Source: Cloeon dipterum
Taxonomy: Eukaryota > Arthropoda > Insecta > Ephemeroptera > Baetidae
DNA length: 64,000 nucleotides
NCBI RefSeq assembly: GCF_949628265.1
Contig: NC_088789.1
Location: 29,133,883-29,197,882, forward strand
Direction: 5' to 3'
In this document: one piece after another, positions 45,115 through 55,225 of the stretch
How positions within the stretch are numbered: position 1 is the first letter of the stretch
Layout: each line of letters begins with the position of its first letter
Position numbers and translations under genes: made by a program
The notes under the pieces: generated by a model
What the model saw: only the letters and a program-made list of their open reading frames with translations
Databases searched by the model: none
Told to the model about the DNA's origin: nothing

Positions 45115-45212
45115 TCACGTGCAATGCTGCGCGCTTTTATATTTTCTTGTTGGCGGCGCATAAACGAACACGGCCCGCGCGGCTGTTGCGAGTCACGACT
45201 GCTGCGTGAATA
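45115..45212. repeat. GC-rich core repeat, copy 6
   Basis: Same core; CAATGCTGCGCGCTTTTATA, GGCGGCGCATAAACGAACAC, GAGTCACGACTGCTGCG. Confidence 0.65.
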
Positions 45213-46171
45213 TGTCGCACAGATATTGCTTTAAAAAATTAAATTGATGTCCGGCTAAAATGAACAATTTATTTGAAGTTAATCATTCGCTTGATTTTAA
45301 GGCTGAAGAAATATAAATTAAAAATAAAATGGGACAAACGCTACAAAGAAAATTCGGTGTTGACCTATTTTCTTCAAAAACGTTTAATAATAAAAAATCA
45401 GTTTTTTTGCGAACAGACAGCATGTTACCATAGATAGAAATTAATACATTTTAACAGATCTGGTGTTTATGAGAATTAATTTTAGTTTTATAAAAAAAAA
45501 CGCTGTAAGCCTTTAAAATCAAAGGTTCGCAAAAACCCGCATTTTCTCGAAAAACCCAGTGCATTGCTAAAAGCTTCTTTGCGGGGTTTTCTGCAATTTA
45601 GCGCGAAACAAATGATGCATTTTATTTGAAGATAATATGTTGTCATGATGGATGACCAAATATAGGGAGTCTACAAATAGGTGGGTTTTCCAGCTTTTTT
45701 TGCGCAAAAAACCAGTTGTGCATTTTTGCGCATTGCAAAACTGTCGAACTATTTTCTTTCAATAATTTAATCACAAACTGCTTACCTCAAGTAATGCATT
45801 TTTCATTTAATTGGAAGAAAAAATTTCCATCAATTATGTTTTTCTCAGAGTCAGAAGTGGACTGACATCCAAGGTAAATTAATTTGATAAAAAGTCGGAG
45901 CAATTAATTTTGAGACTCATGCTGGCACCGTCTCCGATAAAGTACCGCCGCAGCCAGAGAAATGCCAATTAGTGCTCCCTGCGGGAAGGAAAATGAAATT
46001 AATAAATTTAAAAATATACGTTAATTATAGTTATCTGCTGAAATGATAATGAGGTGCACTTCATGTAACATATCTGATAATGCTCATATCAATTATTGTC
46101 ATACACGGGTATAAATGCAGGAGGAAAATGAGCAAACGACGTGATTCTGAGGCCGCATTCTGTCCGCCAAC

Positions 46172-48014
46172 ATGATTTCCTCTTTGTTCTTCAGCTTGAC
46201 GTTATTTTCAGGTAAGTGATCGCACTAATTTTTTTCTACATTGGTTACAAGACCATTTTTTCTTCAGCCGTTGTTGGACAGTCAGTCCTTGTTGACATTA
46301 CTGATACCACGGAATTTCCATATGTGGTACGCATTTTAAGCTGTTTTAATTTAAAATAACACGCAGAATTAATTTTTCTGTTCAAAAGTGTCTGGGTTTT
46401 ACCTGACGACATTACGATCAATTATATTGGCATCGATGTAAAATATTTGAACGCCCGAAAAGAAGACAGGAGGGAGAGTCTCAGGTATAAAAAACCTCCC
46501 CTCTCACCAGAGAGGACTCTCCCGCCGACGGCTGATGCAGACCAACCCCCGCTCATCCCTGTAAAGAGAGTAAAGCTTTACTCTCCTTATCCTATGTTCA
46601 CCGTCCACGACGCCGGCTCGGACCAGCGGATGGTTTCCTCACCTCTGATGAGCATTACCCCCTCTTTCGCATGATCGGTACCAATATTATTGATCGTGAT
46701 ATTGTCAAGTAAAACCCTGACAGTCAGAATTTTAAAATGTTTGGATTTCATTGCATTAATATGATTTTTGCATTTTCTAAAAAAGTTTAGGGTGCAACTG
46801 TCAGACCAGGGATACCCAACCACTTTTCCCGGATTTGCGGTGAGCCAGAAATACATCCTCACCTCTGGCCAGGCTTTCCGTCAAGAGTATGATTCTGTTT
46901 TAACTCTCGAAATGATTTAAATTTAAAGGTCGTCTTTGACGAAATTTTCGTTTACACCGATCGAATTAGGTTAGGCGACCGTACGTAAAATAGATCCAAC
47001 GTGTTTTTGGCGCCCAAGCAGTACGAACTTGTGTGCTTCGCTCTGATTGGTTGAGCCTGGCGCATGAGCCAAATCTAGGATAGATGGCAGGCCAGTCAGC
47101 CGTCGCACAGACGGTCTGTGACGGCTCTACTACCCTACCTAGATTTGACGCATGCGCCGGGATCGAACAATCAGAGCGTAGTGCACAGGTTCGTACAGCT
47201 TAGGCGCCAAAAAAACATTGGATTTACATTACGCACGTCACGCTGAACTTCCGGTCGCCAAACCTAATTCAAACCTTAGGAATCGATTGGTGTACTCGAC
47301 AATTTCGTGAAAGGCAATTAAATTTAATTAGCTTTCTTTTGGAAGTGTCATTTCGACTTTTTTTTATTTTTAGTGCTGCCTTGATCACAATTACCGATCA
47401 GCTCGGCGTGGTCTATCCGACACCGAGGAGTTCTGAAATCGCGGGACGGTTTGCCATCTTGAGAATATGCAAACCACTGCCTGGACCCTTTATTTCGATG
47501 TCGGGGCCGAACTTCAATGACCTCACAGCTAACGTGTCCGACGCAGAATTTATCTTGTTCAAGGAAGACGACGTAATTTTTTTTAAAATAATGTTTTGCT
47601 CCTTTTGTTGATTGGCCATTAAAACCAGAACGTGCTGAAAAGAGTGACCAACTTGACTGTGTTGGACATGGCATCCTGCGCGACCGCCAGCAACGCCTCC
47701 GTCGCCGCTGAAAGTATTTGCGTGGACATGAACTCGACTCCTGAATTTTGCTCGGTCTGACACAGTATGACAGCTTTACATATCCACAATTTTGCTTTTT
47801 GCAGTATATTTCCGATGCCTTTGGAGCAACGCCGACTTACGTCAGAGCTCCAGCGGTGGTGATCGCTGGCCAGGTGAACGCGATTTACACCGCTTCCTCC
47901 AAAATCGGCTGCAACAGCGCTAACGCCAGCGACGAAGTCGGATTCTACTCCAGTATCTTACTCAGTCTTAACACTATAATCGCAGAAATCCCAGACGGAG
48001 TGGCGAATCCTTAG
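46172..48014 (+). CDS. SPH-C: secreted serine protease homologue, 244 residues
   Basis: Exons 46172-46211, 46268-46326, 46786-46886, 47374-47572, 47629-47754 and 47805-48014 are open and collinear with SPH-A/B. Signal peptide MISSLFFSLTLFSAVVG. Exon 3 again ends LTSGQAF. Exon 6 reads FGATPTYVRAPAVVIAGQ and then differs near the end (SSILLSLNTIIAEIPDG where A and B have SSLSFNR.EIIAEIPDG). Exon 5 has a third version of the variable segment. The intron 2 element is shorter and lacks the CT repeat. AATAAA at 48035. It is separated from SPH-B by Z4, so zinc-finger and SPH units are interleaved. Confidence 0.75.
46389..46723. mobile_element. Miniature inverted-repeat element in SPH-C intron 2
   Basis: Diverged copy of 33453-33803 (TGTCTGGGTTTTACCTGACG on the left, AAAACCCTGACAGTC on the right), without a CT tract. 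Confidence 0.7.
46936..47311. mobile_element. Miniature inverted-repeat element in SPH-C intron 3
   Basis: Third copy of the 34019-34383 element, with TTGACGAAATTTTCGTTTAC at the left end and TACTCGACAATTTCGTGAAA at the right end. Confidence 0.8.
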
Positions 48015-49009
48015 ATTTCGTCTGTCTCTGGATGAATAAAATTTCAATTCGACCCTCAAATTCCTTCTTTCGTTTTTATTTCAATCTCCTCGAGTGATTA
48101 TTCTTTTTCATGAATTACAAAATAAAAATCATTTCCATTTGGTAATCAATATTTAAGTGATAATGAGACTTTTTGATAGTTATTATTGCTACTCAGCCGT
48201 TTTTGTGGGCTCAACACAAATAATTAAAAAAACACGTGGAATTGACCCGTGTATCCTAGTCGACCAGGAATCATTAAACCCGCGATTAAAAGATAGGTTC
48301 ATAGAACGTTAAATCTTGGCCAAAATAAAATAGAAAAAGACTGCAGAATCAAATCACAATAATTTGTGCTGTAAATTTTAGAAGGTTTTCCCTCAAAATA
48401 TTGATTTTTTGGTGCAATATGGACCGTTTCTGAGCTAGTTTTTGTACTTGAAAGACATTTGACTAGACTATCGATCATATTTTTTTCTGACTGAAAATAA
48501 CAATTAAAATTTGAACGAAAATAATTTCCTGACGCCGCACACAGCTATGTACTTTTCTCAAGCTTTTTAGACTGTGTTTAGATAGATTGAGATTTGTGGA
48601 TTAAACAGCTTAAAATAGGACGATATGTACTCATTTCAAAAACCTCTCATAGAGTTTTGATTTTCAGAATTGAATGATGGATCGTCTAAAGTCACAATAT
48701 TTTTAACGCGTTTAGAAATTAAACTAAATTGGTCCTTGGATTCATTTTTGTTTTTGCACAAGACTACTATAAATACATCCTGAAAAGAGCAAAGCTGTTT
48801 TGAGCTCCAGTAGATATATAAAATTAAAATAATAAATAAGTTGTGCGCGATCTCTCAAATTATTATAAAATTATTTAATTTCTTTTTTTCTGTAAAAGTT
48901 TTTGATTAATTTTTATATTAGCTATTATGGCCATGACTCTATAGCAGGCTATAGAAGAAAGGAATCCTATTGAACATCGTTATTTTTCTTGAACCACGAG
49001 ATATTCATT
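48015..49009. repeat. SPH-C 3' flank
   Basis: Diverged copy of the SPH-A/B 3' flanks, without the CT tract. No gene. Confidence 0.6.
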
Positions 49010-49175
49010 CGAAAATGTCCTGAGTGTAAAAACAACAAAAATAAATTTTATCCCCAGTAAATCGTATTTTTAGTAAATTTAACGTTTGTTCACTCAAAGC
49101 AGACTGTTCCGCCAATCATTGCTACGGTGCAGGTTGCATAACAACACAGTGAACATCGACGGTTTTTAGCTTCAT
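49010..49175 (+). repeat. Dispersed upstream element, copy 8
   Basis: AAAGCAGACTGTTCCGCCAA, TCATTGCTACGGTGCAGGTT and ACACAGTGAACATCGACGG. About 0.57 kb upstream of Z5, same orientation. Confidence 0.65.
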
Positions 49176-49211
49176 ACTAGAATTAATTATAAAACGGTAT
49201 TGTTCATTTAA

Positions 49212-49340
49212 TATTTAATAAAAAGCTCGTCGCGTCTCAGGCTACTTTTGAATTCGTCGATGTGCGTCTGATATTGCTGCCTGCTGGAGCCTTTTGTTCG
49301 GCGAGAAAAAGGAACAAAACACCAAAAGGCATGGATTCAA
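49212..49340 (-). pseudogene. Degenerate minus-strand exon-like block 5
   Basis: Minus strand reads ESMPFGVLFLFLAEQKAPAG in one frame (a good signal-peptide shape with Met) and GSSRQQYQTHIDEFKSSLRR in another; two extra bases separate the frames. Confidence 0.35.
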
Positions 49341-49625
49341 AGAACTGCGAAAGCTCCTGGCTCGCGTCTCTTAAAGGAACCCTTATCGAAAACTTGAGTT
49401 TTGATAAAAACCAATTTAGTTAATCTCTACTCTTATTTACTTGCCCTTGAATTTTGAAGGAGAATTGTTGATATTATTATGCACACACATAATTTATCAG
49501 AAGGTATAAAGCATATTATAAGATTTTACTAAATAGAGTGCTTTGTAAAAGTAACAAATTAAAAAATTACGTTTTTGCTGCCGGTTGCATAATTATAAAT
49601 CAACCAACATTAAGCTCTTTTCCAT

Positions 49626-49736
49626 CCCACAGATGGCGTGATAATTTTCAAAAACTAATCAACCTTTGGAGCGGCGCTGCGATCGCCTGGCCACCTTTCT
49701 GGAACCTTCCATTCAGGTTCAGGTGGTCTGTCAGTA
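49626..49736 (+). promoter_or_regulatory. Conserved Z-family proximal promoter, Z5
   Basis: The most diverged copy: AGATGGCGT (49631-49639) replaces AGATGGCGC, while GCGGCGCTGCGATCGCCTGG and TCAGGTTCAGGTGGTCTGTC are kept. Confidence 0.6.
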
Positions 49737-51313
49737 ATGTCGTGTCAAAAGGCGCTGTGCTTGATTTGCGAGCTCCCGACGGCGGACGGCGCTGTCCTCG
49801 CTGCCCACGTGGACAAGGAGAAACTGCAGACTTGGTTCCTCAACATCTGCAGATACGAGTTGGCCCAAGATATCGAGGATGAGGACAAAATTTGCTACTT
49901 TTGCGCCTGGCAAGCCGAGTGAGTGCTTCACAAGAATTCAGGAATTTAGGATTTATTTATTTATGGAATTTTCTCCTCAGGTTTCTTTGGAAATTCAATG
50001 GAATGTCAGACGAGGGTTTGGTTTGGTGGAATTTTGAATTGGACAATGCAGCAAAAGAGCTGCGGGAGCATTACTTCGGTAAAAATTATATTTCTTGTTT
50101 ATTTTTTTTTCTAAAAACTGTGTTTTCAGAGGGAAATGTTGAGAAATGTTGGGTTCCGTTGGAAGAGATTGACCTGCCCGAAAGTGAGGAAGATGAAATC
50201 GAAAAGGATGAGGTGGAATTGGAATCTGAGACACAATCCAATAATTGTTCTCAAAAGAAAAAATGTCTCTACTGTGGTAAACTATATAAATTCTCGTACG
50301 ATTTTTCAGAGCATCTAAAGAAAACACACAAAAATGCTATCAGATGTGAAAACCATAAATGTGTCACATATTTTCACACAATCGAGGAAAGAGAGAAACA
50401 CAACGAGGAAGTGCATGAAAAACCAAGAGATCGGAAAATATTCAAATGTGATTTTTGTAGCAAGGAATTCAAAGGAAACGATTGTTATTATCATCATGTC
50501 CGTAATGTCCATCGTGAATTTCCAGTCAAGTGCGCTTTTCGTGGCTGCGTTTCGTTTTTCAAATCTGATATCGAAATGAGGGCTCACTTTGACTCTCTTC
50601 ACAAAACTGATGATACAAAAATGATTGATTGTGAATATTGCGATTTCAAAACAAGAAAAAAACAAGCTCTACAAACACATGTTGCTAGGAAACACAACAC
50701 AGGAAAGAAATTCAAGTGTGACAAATGCAGCAAAATGTTCCCAACCAATAATGATTTATCCCAGCACGTGAAAAGATTGCACGCATTAAAGCGCTGCCGA
50801 TTTTGTAAATTAGATGTGTCGGTCGGTTATTTCGCTCAACACGTTAGAAAGTTTACCTGTGTTCGCTGTAAAGAGGAATTTGAATGTTCAGGTTTGTGCC
50901 AATCGCACCTGAAAAAGTGCAGAGAAACTTTGTTCAAGTGTGCCAAGTGTCCAAAGAGCTTTCAATGGTCTTATTTGCTTATTTACCACATGAAAAGAAA
51001 ACATGGAAATCGCGAATGGCGTGGTTTGGAGTACAAAGCTCTCGGATTCAGATGTGAGCCCTGCAAAAGGTACTACAAAAGTGTGAATCGCTTGAAACTG
51101 CATATGAACAGGATGCACAACGAAGCCAAATTGAAGCACTGTGCCCATTGCCCAAAGAGTTTCTTCTTGAATTCTCATTTAAAAAACCATCTCGCTAAAA
51201 AACACTATTTGTTGGAGCTTGAATTTGAATGTGATGCATGCAAAAAACAGTTCATTTCCAAAAGTTCTCTTTGTAAGCATATCAAGTCAACTCATTTCAA
51301 ATACGCGAATTAA
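49737..51313 (+). CDS. Z5: ZAD-C2H2 zinc-finger protein
   Basis: Exons 49737-49918, 49981-50078 and 50130-51313 encode 487 residues. ZAD cysteines intact (CLIC, CYFC); exon 2 reads FLWKFNGMSDEGLVWWNFEL. Twelve fingers in family order, with the Z4-Z7 type of finger 5 (FKTRKKQALQTHV). Intron 2 is 51 bp, a multiple of three, and has no stop in the exon 2 frame, so retaining it would add 17 residues without breaking the protein; Z1 and Z8 have a stop there. AATAAA at 51466. Nuclear DNA-binding role by family. Confidence 0.9.
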
Positions 51314-51530
51314 ATTTAAAATCAACAATTTCTCTCAAAATGAGCAAACATTTGAACAAATTCATGTAAATCAAAATTTGCTGTCATTTTCATTCCTCTC
51401 TGAATTATTGCATTTTAATGGACTTCAATGAAAGTTGCTCACAAATGTTTTGATATATGTAAACCAATAAAATTATTATGGCCGGAAACTAATTCTTTTT
51501 CTTTATTTAGTTTACACTTTATTTTCTCAA

Positions 51531-51600
51531 TGTCAGGGTTTTTACTTGACGATACCATCAATATTATTGTTATCCATTTAAAATACTTGGGCCACCTCTC
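51531..51600. mobile_element. Solo left end of the SPH intron 2 element
   Basis: TGTCAGGGTT...TACTTGACGATACCATCAAT matches the terminal repeat at 33453 and 38052. It continues with GCTCTCTCTTCCCC like the intron copies, but no right terminal repeat was found. This shows the element is dispersed beyond the SPH genes. Confidence 0.6.
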
Positions 51601-51660
51601 GCTCTCTCTTCCCCTGCTTTGTAGACCTTGCATCGCAGTCCACTACAATAAATCTCCATA

Positions 51661-51720
51661 GGTATGGATTTCAAACCAACGACCCCGCTTTCCTTTCTGG
51701 ACGTGCTAATTAAGCCGTCA
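51661..51720 (-). other. tRNA-like (SINE head) relic, doubtful
   Basis: On the minus strand, GGCTTAATTAGCACGTCCAG resembles a tRNA A-box region, and GGTTTGAAATCC about 30 bp on resembles a B box with one extra base. No cloverleaf can be drawn with confidence. A decayed tRNA-derived SINE is the best guess. Confidence 0.2.
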
Positions 51721-52277
51721 ACCCCTCTCTGTAATTATGGCTAAGAGAACAAGGCTCATTACTCGTAAGGAATCGGCGCTGCTGACACTCAACAAAATTA
51801 CTCTTTGAACCTTAATTCACGGGTAATTTAATAATATTTCAAAATTCCTAATTTTGATAAAAATTTCAGAGTCTAAAAACGAGATATAAAAGCAATTTTT
51901 ATGGCTTTGCTGCTCTGTTGTTCATGTTAAGAAGGTAATATTACGAATATTACCTTCTTTGTATTAAATAAACGCTGATTCTTTTACAACATAGGAACGA
52001 TTAAGACAGCAGGGCCAAATTACAGGTTCTTTTTTCAGCATTTTTATAATTGTTGTGCAATAGCTGATTTTACTAAATATTTTCTATAAAATTTGACAGA
52101 TTTTTAGCCAATTCAGACATTTGAATTACGGTTCTAGCTTAAAATTGTATAATTTGGGTTCATTTGATATTTCATGGAGGTTTAGAATGAAAAAATATAT
52201 ACTTGACCGTCTAAACCTCACACTATTTTTTCCTCAATCTCATTTCTTGCAACCAAACGACTAGTTAATAAAATCTT

Positions 52278-52615
52278 TACAGCATTTTTTAACCTCTGTT
52301 CAGCGCATGTTGAGGGCTATTGAGCTCGCTCACTGGGTCCCAAAAACACTGCCGAGCGGATTACATGGGGCCCGAGTGACCACAAGGGGCTTGGGCCCAA
52401 TTCGCCTCTCCGCACCGAGGTCTTTTATTGAAACGCCAGACATTTGCCACCGAAGAATCCGTAGGAAAGGTGCAAAAAACAGCAACTTGCGAGTCGGCGC
52501 TGGTGCGCCTCCCAGCCCGTTGAGCTATTTGAACAGTTGAACACGCGAGGAAAATTTTGATGAGCGCGCCCGAGGAGAATAAACAGTGGCGAGCGTTTAT
52601 GAAATGTCAGACAGT
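52278..52615. repeat. GC-richer duplicated segment, copy 2
   Basis: Counterpart of 43795-44100, in the same place relative to a zinc-finger gene upstream and a dispersed element downstream. Confidence 0.6.
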
Positions 52616-52624
52616 GATTTATTT

Positions 52625-52765
52625 CTTCCTGAGTGTAAAATCCACAAAAATAAACGTAACCTTCTAGTGACTTTAACGTCTTTTCACTCAATGCAAACTG
52701 TTCCGCCAGTCATTGCTACGGTGCAGGTTGCATAACAACACAGTGAAAATCAACAGTTTTTAGCT
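52625..52765 (+). repeat. Dispersed upstream element, copy 9
   Basis: Complete: GAGTGTAAAATCCACAAAAA, TTCACTCAATGCAAACTGTT, CGCCAGTCATTGCTACGGTG, TTGCATAACAACACAGTGAA. About 0.6 kb upstream of Z6, same orientation. Confidence 0.65.
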
Positions 52766-52849
52766 TCTTTAAACTAGAATTATTAAGTGACGATTTTGTT
52801 CAAATTTTATTTATTAAAGAGTTAAAATTAATTAATTAGATGCAGAGCA

Positions 52850-52970
52850 CACATCTCACCGCATCTCAGGAAACTTTTTTAACCATCGATGTGCCTCTGA
52901 CATTGATGCCCGCTGGAGAAAGGGCTAAAATATTAACTTATTAAAAATATGCAGTTTCAAAAAACTGTTA
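52850..52970 (-). pseudogene. Degenerate minus-strand exon-like block 6
   Basis: Minus strand reads SSGHQCQRHIDG, stop, KSFLRCGEMCA, aligned to the family consensus. The signal-like part is eroded. Confidence 0.3.
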
Positions 52971-53232
52971 AAACTGCTGAATCACCTCTCTTAAAGAAAC
53001 CTTTTCGGACACATGCTATTTAAAGCAAATTTATTTTGATTTTCCCTGATTTTTGTAGTTAATTTTGTAACAAATTTCTTGTTTATTTTTCAACTCTCTT
53101 AATTTATCAATATAAATTTTGGAGCACATACGATTATACAAAAAACATGCATTTTACAATTCGTTAATTAAAATATTATGTTTTGCTGCGGGTTGCATAC
53201 CTATAATCAATCAACTTTTAGCCCTTTTTCGT

Positions 53233-53342
53233 TATCATAGATGGCGCGATGAATTTCTAACTAACCCACATTTAGAGCGGCGCTGCGATCGCCTAGCCAC
53301 CTTTCTGGAACCTTCCATTCAGGTTCAGGTGGTCTGTCTGAA
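53233..53342 (+). promoter_or_regulatory. Conserved Z-family proximal promoter, Z6
   Basis: AGATGGCGC at 53239-53247, GCGGCGCTGCGATCGCCTAG, and GGTTCAGGTGGTCTGTCTGA before the ATG. Confidence 0.65.
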
Positions 53343-54912
53343 ATGTCGTGTCAAAAGGCGCTGTGCTTGATTTGCGAGCTTCCGACGGCGGACGGCGCTG
53401 TCCTCGCTGTCCACGTGGACAAGGAGAAACTGCAGAATTGGTTTCTCAACGTCTGCGAGTACGAGTTGATCGAGGAAATCCAAGACGAGGACAAAATCTG
53501 CTACTTTTGCATCTGGCACGCTGAGTGAGTGTTTCACAAGAATTTAGGAATTTCTTATATCAAAGGAATTTTCCCCTAAGGTTTCTTTGGAAATTCAATG
53601 GAATGTCAGACGAGGCTTTGGATTGGTGGAATTTGGAATTGGACGATGCGGCAACAGAGCTGCGGAAACATTACTTCGGTAAAATTAATATTTTATTTTT
53701 TTATTTTATTTTTTTTAATAATTTATGTTTTTAGAGGGATATATAGAACACTGTTGCGTGTTATTGGAAGAGGTCGATCTGCCCGAAAGTGAAGAAGATG
53801 AAATCGAAGAGGATGAGGTGGAATTGGAATCTGAGACATTACAATCAAATTTTTGTCCAGAAACGATAAAATGTCTCTATTGTGGTCAACCATATGAATT
53901 TTCGCGTAATTTGTCACGGCATGTAAAGAAATCACACAAAGAAGCTGTCAGATGTGAAAACCAGAAATGTGCCACATATTTTCACACAATCGAGGAAAGG
54001 GAAAAACACAAAGAGGAAGTACACGAAAACCCGAGAGAACTGAAAATATTCAAATGCGAATTTTGTAGCAAGGAATTCATTGGAAATGGTAATTTCAACA
54101 ATCATGTTCGTCACATGCATCGTGAATTTCCAGTCAAGTGCGCTTTTCGTGGCTGCGTTTCGTTTTTCAAATCTGATATCGAAATGAGGGCTCACTTTGA
54201 CTCTCTTCACAAAATTGATGGTACAAACATGATTGATTGTAAATATTGCCAATTCAAAACAAGAAACAAATACTATGTACAAACGCATGTTGCTAGGAAA
54301 CACAAAACAGAAAAGAAATTCAAGTGTGACAAATGCAGCAAAATGTTCTCAACCAATTATGATTTATCCCAGCACGTGCAAAAAGTGCACACATTTAAGC
54401 GCTGCCGAATATGTAAATTAGATGTGTCGGTCGGTTATTTCGCTCAACACATTAGAAAGCTGAACTGTGTTCGCATTAAAAACAAATTTGAATGTCCTGG
54501 TTTGTACCATTCACACCTGAAAAAGTGCAGGGAAACTTTGTTGAAATGTTCCAAGTGTCCAAAGAGCTTTCGAAAGTCGTCTTTGCTTGTTTACCACATG
54601 AAAAGAAAACATGGAAATCGCGAATGGCGTGGCTTGAAGCACAAAGCTCTCGGACTCAAGTGTGATCCCTGCAAGAGGTACTACAAAAGTGCGAAACTCT
54701 TGAAACTGCATTTTAACAGGATGCACAACCAAGCCGAATTGAATCACTGTGCCCATTGCCAAAAGAGTTTCCATTTCACTTCTCATTTGACAAACCATCT
54801 TGCAAAGCAACACAATTTGTTGGAGCTTGAATTTGAATGTGATACATGCAAAAAACTGTTCACTTCCAAACGCACTCTTCGCAAGCATATCAAGTCAACT
54901 CATTTTAAATAA
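53343..54912 (+). CDS. Z6: ZAD-C2H2 zinc-finger protein
   Basis: Exons 53343-53524, 53581-53678 and 53735-54912 encode 485 residues. The ZAD cysteines are kept (CLIC, CYFC); exon 3 opens EGYIEHCCVLLEEVDLPESE, more diverged than in the other copies. Eleven of the 12 fingers look intact. In finger 8 the second Cys is replaced by Ile (CVRIKNKF for CVRCKNKF; ATT at 54475-54477), which should weaken or abolish zinc binding there. Intron 1 ends CCTAAG, an acceptable AG. AATAAA at 55093. DNA-binding by family, perhaps with altered specificity. Confidence 0.88.
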
Positions 54913-55225
54913 ACGAGAAATTAAAATGTGTGGAAAATCATCGCTTTCACTCAAAATGAGGGAACATTTGCAACAAATTCATGGAATTTAATAAGTGACG
55001 ATCTCATTCTTTTTCCTCTCTGAAGTACCACATTAAAATTTATTCAAAGTTGCTCACAAATTTTTGATGTTGATGTTATGTTGTATAAAGCGAATAAAAT
55101 CAATATTGTTAATATCGTAAACTTATGTCATTTTTCTTTATTTAGCTTACACTCTTCAATAATTGAAAAAAAATAGTTCACTTTTAATCAATAATAATTA
55201 CACTAAAATTCAATGCTGCCCTGCG
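54913..55225. other. Short region between convergent Z6 and AnkC
   Basis: Z6 3' UTR and the 3' end of the minus-strand AnkC gene share this ~310 bp. Nothing else seen. Confidence 0.6.

Larger units (their letters stand above)
44181..46171. repeat. Upstream part of SPH repeat unit C
   Basis: A more diverged copy of the SPH-A/B upstream unit with GC-rich cores at 44776-44882 and 45115-45212 and a GGTATAAATGCAGGAGGAAA TATA-like site near 46110. No gene. Confidence 0.6.
51314..52277. other. Intergenic region after Z5
   Basis: Z5 3' UTR, then at 51531 the left end of the SPH intron 2 element (TGTCAGGGTTTTTACTTGAC) without a matching right end, a possible tRNA-derived relic (51661-51720), and sequence parallel to that after Z4. 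No gene. Confidence 0.55.

Noticed and set aside
49892..51313. A single-exon zinc-finger ORF of 473 codons without ZAD
   Set aside because: It is Z5 exons 2 and 3 plus a stop-free intron, with an upstream start in the wrong frame of exon 1. The three-exon model matches seven paralogues.
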